From: Burkholderiales bacterium
Lineage (GTDB): Bacteria; Pseudomonadota; Gammaproteobacteria; Burkholderiales; SG8-39
DNA: 18,082 nt
Assembly (NCBI GenBank): GCA_016649475.1
Contig: JAENXP010000005.1
Location: 1 to 18,082, forward strand
Direction: 5' to 3'
Shown here: piece by piece, positions 14,208 to 18,082 of the stretch
Layout: every line of letters begins with the position of its first letter
Numbering within the stretch: the stretch's first letter is position 1
Made by a program: the position numbers and the translations under genes
Notes under the pieces: generated by a model
Told to the model about the DNA's origin: nothing
What the model saw: only the letters and a program-made list of their open reading frames with translations
Databases searched by the model: none

Positions 14208-14899
14208 ACACCGGCGCGCTCGCCGAGAAGATCGACGCACTGCTGCCGCAGACGCAATGCACCAAATGCGGCTACAGCGGCTGCCTGCCTTATGCCCGGG
14301 CGATCGCGGCGGGTGCGGCCGACATCAACCAGTGTCCGCCCGGCGGCGCCGCCGGCATCGGCAAGCTCGCCGCCTTGCTCGGGCGCGACGCCAGGCCGCT
14401 CAATCCGGCCAACGGCTCGGAGAGAGCGCGCGCGGTCGCGCTGATCGACGAGGCGAACTGCATCGGCTGTACCCTGTGCATTCAGGCCTGTCCGGTGGAC
14501 GCCATCGCAGGCGCGCCCAAGCTGATGCATACGGTGATCGCAGCGCTGTGCACGGGATGCGATCTGTGCCTGCCGCCTTGCCCCGTAGACTGCATAGAGA
14601 TGGCGCCACTGCCGCAGGCAGACGCAGCCTGGACCGAAGCCATGGCCGATGCGGCGCGGGCGCGCTTTCAGTTCCGCGCCCTGCGCCTGGCGCGCGAGCT
14701 GGCCGAACGCGCCGAGAGACTTGCGCGCAAGGCCCAGGAAAAGCTGGGGCAACCCATGCCTGACGCAAAAAAGGCGCTGATACTCGCCGCGCTGGAGCGC
14801 GCCAGGGCAAGAAAAGCGGGCACAGCATTGAAAAGCGCGGACCGTACGCGAGCGCAGGCTGCGGCCGATGTACGCGGCAGCGCGGCGAAGAAGCCATGA
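14204..14899 (+). CDS. RnfB-like polyferredoxin without membrane anchor
   Basis: Iron-sulphur electron carrier related to RnfB/RsxB. 231 residues carrying three predicted 4Fe-4S sites: a Fer4_15 motif Cys19-x2-Cys22-x4-Cys27-x16-Cys44 followed by 'PPGG', then two ferredoxin motifs, Cys86-89-92-96 ('[15 protein letters not shown]') and Cys116-119-122-126 ('[15 protein letters not shown]'). True RnfB proteins begin with a hydrophobic anchor before '[10 protein letters not shown]'; here that anchor is absent, so the protein should be soluble. The C-terminal third (about 140-231) is Ala/Arg/Lys-rich and helical. It overlaps both neighbours by ATGA (pyrD before, nth after). In E. coli the rsx operon also ends with nth, so the pair may be a remnant of a complete Rnf operon; no other rnf genes are visible. 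Partner unknown. Confidence 0.86.
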   Translation: MNTGALAEKIDALLPQTQCTKCGYSGCLPYARAIAAGAADINQCPPGGAAGIGKLAALLGRDARPLNPANGSERARAVALIDEANCIGCTLCIQACPVDAIAGAPKLMHTVIAALCTGCDLCLPPCPVDCIEMAPLPQADAAWTEAMADAARARFQFRALRLARELAERAERLARKAQEKLGQPMPDAKKALILAALERARARKAGTALKSADRTRAQAAADVRGSAAKKP

Positions 14900-15534
14900 A
14901 TCCGGCGAAGCGCCGGGAAATCTTCGCGCGCTTCCGGGCAGCGAATCCGGAGCCGCGCGGCGAACTCGAATACCGCGGGCCGTTCGAACTCCTTATAGCC
15001 GTGATTTTGTCGGCGCAAGCGACCGACAAGAGCGTGAATCTGGCCACGCGCAGCCTGTTCACGCGCGCGCCCACACCCGGGAAAATGCTCGCCCTCGGCC
15101 TGGACGGCCTCATCGAGCATATCAAGCGCATAGGCCTGTATCGCACCAAGGCGAAGAACATACTCGCCACCTGTGCGCTGCTCCTCGAACGCCATGCCGG
15201 CGAGGTGCCGCGCGAGCGCGCGGCACTGGAACAATTGCCGGGTGTCGGACGCAAGACCGCCAACGTGGTGCTGAACATCGCCTTCGGCGAAGCGACCATC
15301 GCCGTGGATACGCATATTTTTCGCGTCTCCAACCGCAGCGGCGTCGCGCCGGGAAAGAACCCGCTGGAGGTCGAGCACAAGCTGCTGAAATTCGTGCCCC
15401 CGGAGTTCCGCCTGCACGCGCACCATTGGCTGATACTGCACGGACGCTATGTGTGCAAGGCGAGGAAGCCGGAGTGTCCCCGCTGCTCGATCGCCGACCT
15501 GTGCGAATTCAAGGCCAAGGCGCGAGCAGCCTGA
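14896..15534 (+). CDS. nth: Endonuclease III (DNA glycosylase/AP lyase)
   Basis: Bifunctional base-excision repair enzyme that removes oxidised pyrimidines and cleaves abasic sites. 212 residues, one more than E. coli Nth. The helix-hairpin-helix '[12 protein letters not shown]' holds the catalytic Lys120, '[11 protein letters not shown]' holds Asp138, and the 4Fe-4S cluster cysteines are Cys187, 194, 197 and 203 (spacing 6-2-5), all at the E. coli numbers. The start ATG overlaps the rnfB-like stop (ATGA). The coupling to a polyferredoxin next to an iron-sulphur repair enzyme is suggestive but unproven. Confidence 0.95.
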   Translation: MNPAKRREIFARFRAANPEPRGELEYRGPFELLIAVILSAQATDKSVNLATRSLFTRAPTPGKMLALGLDGLIEHIKRIGLYRTKAKNILATCALLLERHAGEVPRERAALEQLPGVGRKTANVVLNIAFGEATIAVDTHIFRVSNRSGVAPGKNPLEVEHKLLKFVPPEFRLHAHHWLILHGRYVCKARKPECPRCSIADLCEFKAKARAA

Positions 15535-15569
15535 GCGCTGCGACCGTCCTCCTCCATATACTTCACCAG

Positions 15570-15992
15570 ATGTTCAATCCCACGCGCGATCAGGTAAGGC
15601 AGTTTTTCTTCGACGCCTGGCGCAAGCACCGCGAGCGCGAAGTGCTGGCCGGGATGGATCACCTCGCGGTCGACATCATCCTGATGCATCCGGAGTACCA
15701 CCGCGTGCTGGACGACCCCGAGCGTTATCAGGAGCGGGAGTATCGCCCCGAAGCGGGCGACACCAACCCCTTCCTGCATATGAGCATGCATCTGGCGATC
15801 GAGGAGCAGCTTTCCATCGATCAGCCAGCAGGGCTAAAAGCGGAATTCGCGCGCCTGGCCGCCAAATCGGGGGACAGGCACGCGGCCTGCCATGAAGTCA
15901 TGGAATGTCTTGCCGAAATGGTGTGGCGCGCGCAGCGCGACAGCGCCGCACCGGACGCGGTGGCTTACCTGGAATGTCTCAAGCGGCGTTAG
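15570..15992 (+). CDS. DUF1841 family protein
   Basis: Small conserved proteobacterial protein of unknown function, 140 residues as usual. Family blocks seen: 'MFNPTRDQVRQFFFDAWRKHR' at the start, 'DIILMHPEYHRVLDDPERY' (34-52), 'TNPFLHMSMHLAIEEQLSIDQP' (64-85) and 'HEVMECLAEMVWRAQRD' (107-123). Conserved His and Glu residues in the last two blocks could bind a metal (inference). No signal peptide or membrane segment, so it is presumably cytosolic. ATG 15570 is chosen because it gives the family N-terminus exactly; the frame is open far upstream within nth but is not similar there, and the ribosome site is poor. It starts 35 nt after nth and ends the operon before a hairpin. Confidence 0.87.
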   Translation: MFNPTRDQVRQFFFDAWRKHREREVLAGMDHLAVDIILMHPEYHRVLDDPERYQEREYRPEAGDTNPFLHMSMHLAIEEQLSIDQPAGLKAEFARLAAKSGDRHAACHEVMECLAEMVWRAQRDSAAPDAVAYLECLKRR

Positions 15993-16037
15993 GCTAGCGT
16001 TGCCGCGTGAATCCTGCGGCGTCCGAGCTATTGATGC

Positions 16038-16059
16038 ATGAGGGGCAACGTCCCCTCAT
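16038..16059. terminator. Bidirectional hairpin between convergent DUF1841 and cytochrome genes
   Basis: ATGAGGGG (16038-16045) and CCCCTCAT (16052-16059) form a perfect 8-bp stem with a 6-nt loop, placed between two convergent genes. On the plus strand a short TT follows; there is no long T run on either side, so efficiency is uncertain. Confidence 0.55.
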
Positions 16060-16089
16060 TTCGCTATCGACGCAATGCGGGCGCAGCCG

Positions 16090-16431
16090 CTACTGCACCA
16101 GGCGGTGCAGCGGAATGACCTTCAGCTTGCCGGGCAGGCCGGCGAAGTAGGCCGCAAGATCCACGATGTCCTGCGACGAGAGCGCGCCCGCCTGGCCGCT
16201 CATTATCGGGTTCTTGCGCACGCCGGATTTGTAATCGGAGAGGACGCGCGCGAGATAGTCTTCATGCTGGCCGGCCAGCAGCGGAATATCGGCAGAAATC
16301 GGTGTGTTGAAGTCGGCGCCATGACAGGCCGCGCAGGGCTTGGATTTCTGCGCCCCCGCGCCTGGATCGCCACCGGCGTGCGCAAACGGGCTGGCAAGAG
16401 CGAGCAGAGCGATAATCAGTATTGCTTTCAT
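16090..16431 (-). CDS. Periplasmic class I c-type cytochrome (c4/c553-like), second of a tandem pair
   Basis: Small electron-transfer haem protein, 113 residues. A Sec signal peptide (about 1-19, 'ILIIALLALASPFAHA') is followed by the haem-binding motif CAACH at 33-37 and a probable axial Met77 in 'NPIMSG'; 'LLAGQHEDYLARVLSDYKSG' and 'DIVDLAAYFAGLP' are typical of monohaem c4/c553-type domains. The C-terminus carries an extra basic stretch ('KLKVIPLHRLVQ'). AAGGAG eight nt before the ATG is a good ribosome site. It starts 12 nt after the other cytochrome gene, so the pair is one operon, perhaps derived by duplication or by splitting a dihaem cytochrome c4 (inference). Redox partner unknown. 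Confidence 0.88.
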   Translation of the reverse strand: MKAILIIALLALASPFAHAGGDPGAGAQKSKPCAACHGADFNTPISADIPLLAGQHEDYLARVLSDYKSGVRKNPIMSGQAGALSSQDIVDLAAYFAGLPGKLKVIPLHRLVQ

Positions 16432-16443
16432 GGTCGCTCCTTA

Positions 16444-16767
16444 TTACTTGTGTTCGGTTGAATAGTACGCGGCGAGGTCCGCCATGTCCTGATCGGACAG
16501 ACCTTGCGCGATGCCGCGCATCGAGGGATGGTTGCGCGCCCCGGACTTGTAGGCCTGCAGGGCATTGACAATGTACAACGGCGACTGCCCGGTGATCATC
16601 GGCACGTGATAGACGTGCGGATATACGGTTTTGTAGCCGGGAATACCATGGCAGCCTATGCACATGGAAATCTTGCTCTTGGCCGCTTCAGCGTTGCCCG
16701 CCGGCGCCTGCGCCAGCGCCGGGAGCGCCAGGAAAAACAGCATCGAACCCAGAATCGTTTTCATCAT
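16444..16767 (-). CDS. Periplasmic class I c-type cytochrome, first of a tandem pair
   Basis: A 107-residue monohaem cytochrome: signal peptide (about 1-20, 'ILGSMLFFLALPALAQA'), haem motif CIGCH at 36-40, probable axial Met83 in 'HPSMRG', and the C-terminal helix 'DMADLAAYY'. The middle part 'YHVPMITGQSPLYIVNALQAYKSGARNHPSM' is the c4/c553-type domain core and aligns with its downstream neighbour. Two ATGs occur in tandem (16767 and 16764) behind AAGAG/GTGAG; either may be used. It is divergent from the MoxR-type gene; on the minus strand TTTACT (16868-16863) and TAGAAT (16844-16839), 18 bp apart, are a possible promoter. Confidence 0.87.
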   Translation of the reverse strand: MMKTILGSMLFFLALPALAQAPAGNAEAAKSKISMCIGCHGIPGYKTVYPHVYHVPMITGQSPLYIVNALQAYKSGARNHPSMRGIAQGLSDQDMADLAAYYSTEHK

Positions 16768-16838
16768 TCTCACTCTTAAGGGGCGGGCCGCACGCCGGCT
16801 GCGGGTGTGATTTGCCGCCAATATTCAAAGGGCTGTGG

Positions 16839-16868
16839 ATTCTATACGATAGGCCTTGGGCGAGTAAA
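16839..16868 (-). promoter_or_regulatory. Possible promoter of the cytochrome pair
   Basis: Minus strand: TTTACT (16868-16863), 18-bp spacer, TAGAAT (16844-16839), 72 nt before the first cytochrome start. The match to the sigma-70 consensus is partial. Confidence 0.35.
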
Positions 16869-16917
16869 GGGTGCGTTTTCCGCCAACCGGGGCGAGGCCG
16901 GACGGCTCTACCCGTCG

Positions 16918-16923
16918 TATAAT
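16918..16923 (+). promoter_or_regulatory. Consensus -10 box before MoxR-type gene
   Basis: A perfect TATAAT 25 nt before the ATG of the AAA+ gene, giving a very short leader. The -35 position (about 16895-16900, AGGCCG) does not match, so an activator may be needed (inference). Confidence 0.4.
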
Positions 16924-16948
16924 GCACCTTTCATTTCAGGGTATTGCC

Positions 16949-17791
16949 ATGCGTTTCCACGGTTCCGACAACTACATTTCCACCGACGACCTGACCCTCG
17001 CCGTCAATGCCGCCGTCACGCTGCAACGCCCTCTTCTGATCAAAGGCGAGCCCGGAACCGGCAAGACCATGCTGGCCGAGGAGGTGGCCAAGGCGCTGGG
17101 CCTGCCCATTTTCGAGTGGCACATCAAGTCCACCACCAAGGCACAGCAGGGTCTGTATGAATACGACGCTGTATCGCGTCTGCGCGATTCCCAGCTGGGT
17201 GACCCGCGCGTGCACGACATCAAGAACTATATCGTCAAAGGCACCCTGTGGGAGGCGTTCAACGCGGATGAGCCGGTGGTGCTGCTGATCGACGAAGTCG
17301 ACAAGGCCGATATCGAATTCCCCAACGATCTGCTGCGCGAACTCGACCGCATGGAGTTCTACGTCTACGAGACGCACGAACTGGTCAAAGCCAAGCACCG
17401 CCCCATTGTTTTCATCACTTCCAACAATGAAAAGGAATTGCCCGACGCCTTCCTGCGGCGCTGCTTCTTCCATTACATCCGTTTCCCGGACAAGGAAACG
17501 ATGGAGAAGATCGTCGACGTGCATTTTCCCGGCATCAAGAAACATCTGCTGCGCGAGGCGCTTGAGGTGTTCTTCGAAGTGCGCGAAGTCCCGGGGCTGA
17601 AGAAAAAGCCCTCGACCTCCGAACTGCTCGACTGGCTCAAGCTGCTGCTCGCCGACGACATTTCACCCGAGGCCCTGAGGAGCAAGGACAAGAAGACCAT
17701 CATCCCGCCCCTGCACGGCGCGCTGCTCAAGAACGAACAGGACGTGCATCTGTTCGAACGGCTGATATTCATGTCCAGGCACAACCGCTAA
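16949..17791 (+). CDS. MoxR-family AAA+ ATPase (CoxD/NorQ-like)
   Basis: ATPase chaperone of the MoxR group, cytosolic, 280 residues. Walker A GEPGTGKT (33-40), Walker B 'VLLIDEVDKAD' (111-121), sensor 1 'ITSNNEKELPDAFLRR' (156-171, including the likely arginine finger), and sensor 2 region 'STSELLDWL' (222-230). MoxR proteins work with a VWA-domain partner to mature or activate metalloenzymes (CO dehydrogenase CoxD/CoxE, nitric oxide reductase NorQ/NorD). Such a partner starts 27 nt downstream, so the pair is complete. ATG 16949 is chosen because AGGGT lies at a good distance and the sequence starts at the family N-terminus; the frame is open a further 26 codons upstream. Client protein unknown; the divergent cytochromes are candidates by position only. 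Confidence 0.9.
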   Translation: MRFHGSDNYISTDDLTLAVNAAVTLQRPLLIKGEPGTGKTMLAEEVAKALGLPIFEWHIKSTTKAQQGLYEYDAVSRLRDSQLGDPRVHDIKNYIVKGTLWEAFNADEPVVLLIDEVDKADIEFPNDLLRELDRMEFYVYETHELVKAKHRPIVFITSNNEKELPDAFLRRCFFHYIRFPDKETMEKIVDVHFPGIKKHLLREALEVFFEVREVPGLKKKPSTSELLDWLKLLLADDISPEALRSKDKKTIIPPLHGALLKNEQDVHLFERLIFMSRHNR

Positions 17792-17818
17792 GAGAATGAG
17801 CCTGGCGGCGGCGCAATC

Positions 17819-18082
17819 ATGCTGATCGATTTCTTCCTCAAGCTCAAAAGTGCCAAGGTACCGGTCACGACCAAGGAATATCTCATGCTCATCGAGGGCA
17901 TGCAGAAAGGCGTGGTCGGGTCCTCGATCGACGATTTCTACTATTTTGCGAGGACCTGCCTGGTCAAGGACGAAGCCAACTTCGACAAGTTCGACCGTGC
18001 CTTCGGCGAATACTTCAAGGGTGTCGAGGCCGTCATGGGCGTCGAAGCCGACATCCCGCTGGAGTGGCTGCGAAAACAAGCT
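17819..18082 (+). CDS. CoxE-like VWA-domain protein, N-terminal part only
   Basis: The first 88 codons are inside the window and the frame is open to its end. The visible N-terminus ('MLIDFFLKLKSAKVPVTTKEYLMLIEGM', 'DDFYYFARTCLVKDEANFDKFDRAFGEYF') matches the opening of CoxE-type VWA proteins, which run to about 390 residues and carry a metal-dependent adhesion site in the C-terminal VWA domain, here not visible. It begins 27 nt after the MoxR-type gene and should act with it. The ribosome site is weak (GGCGG); an ATG at 17796 is out of frame. The first stretch is helical, not a signal peptide, so it is cytosolic. Confidence 0.87.
   Translation, partial: MLIDFFLKLKSAKVPVTTKEYLMLIEGMQKGVVGSSIDDFYYFARTCLVKDEANFDKFDRAFGEYFKGVEAVMGVEADIPLEWLRKQA

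Noticed and set aside
13047..14240. 397-codon minus-strand frame opposite pyrD
   Set aside because: Shadow frame; Arg/Ala/Gln-rich composition without motifs, while pyrD is unmistakable.
14400..15441. Minus-strand frames of 257 and 326 codons opposite rnfB/nth
   Set aside because: Both overlie genes with clear cysteine and catalytic motifs, and show no domain of their own.

Overview
The window looks like chromosomal DNA of a GC-rich betaproteobacterium; genus cannot be fixed from sequence alone. Grounds are the high G/C third-codon positions, the aat-bpt-pyrD gene order, an RnfB-like ferredoxin joined to nth, DUF3422 and DUF1841 proteins, and small periplasmic c-type cytochromes. I see no tRNA, rRNA, CRISPR array, transposase or phage gene, so this is mostly core-type gene content with one eroded patch near 5.0-6.1 kb.

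Bases 1-4900 hold an acyl-CoA/aromatic-acid group. On the minus strand lie a short-chain dehydrogenase (cut by the window start) behind a maleylacetoacetate isomerase (maiA). Divergent from maiA is a MaoC-type hydratase. Then, again on the minus strand, a medium-chain-type acyl-CoA synthetase is translationally coupled (GTGA overlap) to a DUF3422 membrane protein.

Bases 5006-8457 are the least ordinary stretch. A large bacterial tyrosine kinase/chain-length regulator (Wzc/GumC-BY-kinase type) is followed by about 250 nt of non-coding DNA rich in complementary segments, ending in a strong intrinsic terminator only 28 nt before an unrecognised single-pass membrane protein. Behind that is a broken gene fragment whose C-terminus resembles the last TPR region of MSHA-biogenesis protein MshN. 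The layout resembles a transcription-attenuation leader or an sRNA and is the best candidate for something undescribed.

Bases 8458-11456 hold a 365-nt spacer, an L-2-haloacid dehalogenase with all expected catalytic residues, a zinc-ribbon NUDIX hydrolase resembling plant NUDX23 FAD pyrophosphatase, and a convergent ammonium transporter.

Bases 11682-15992 form a tight plus-strand run: aat, bpt (both N-degron aminoacyl transferases, overlapping), pyrD, an rnfB-like gene without membrane anchor, nth (pyrD/rnfB and rnfB/nth overlap by ATGA), and a DUF1841 gene. A hairpin at 16038-16059 separates this from two tandem c-type cytochromes on the minus strand. Divergent from those is a MoxR-family AAA+ ATPase followed by a CoxE-type VWA protein cut by the window end, a chaperone pair used in other systems to mature or activate metalloenzymes.
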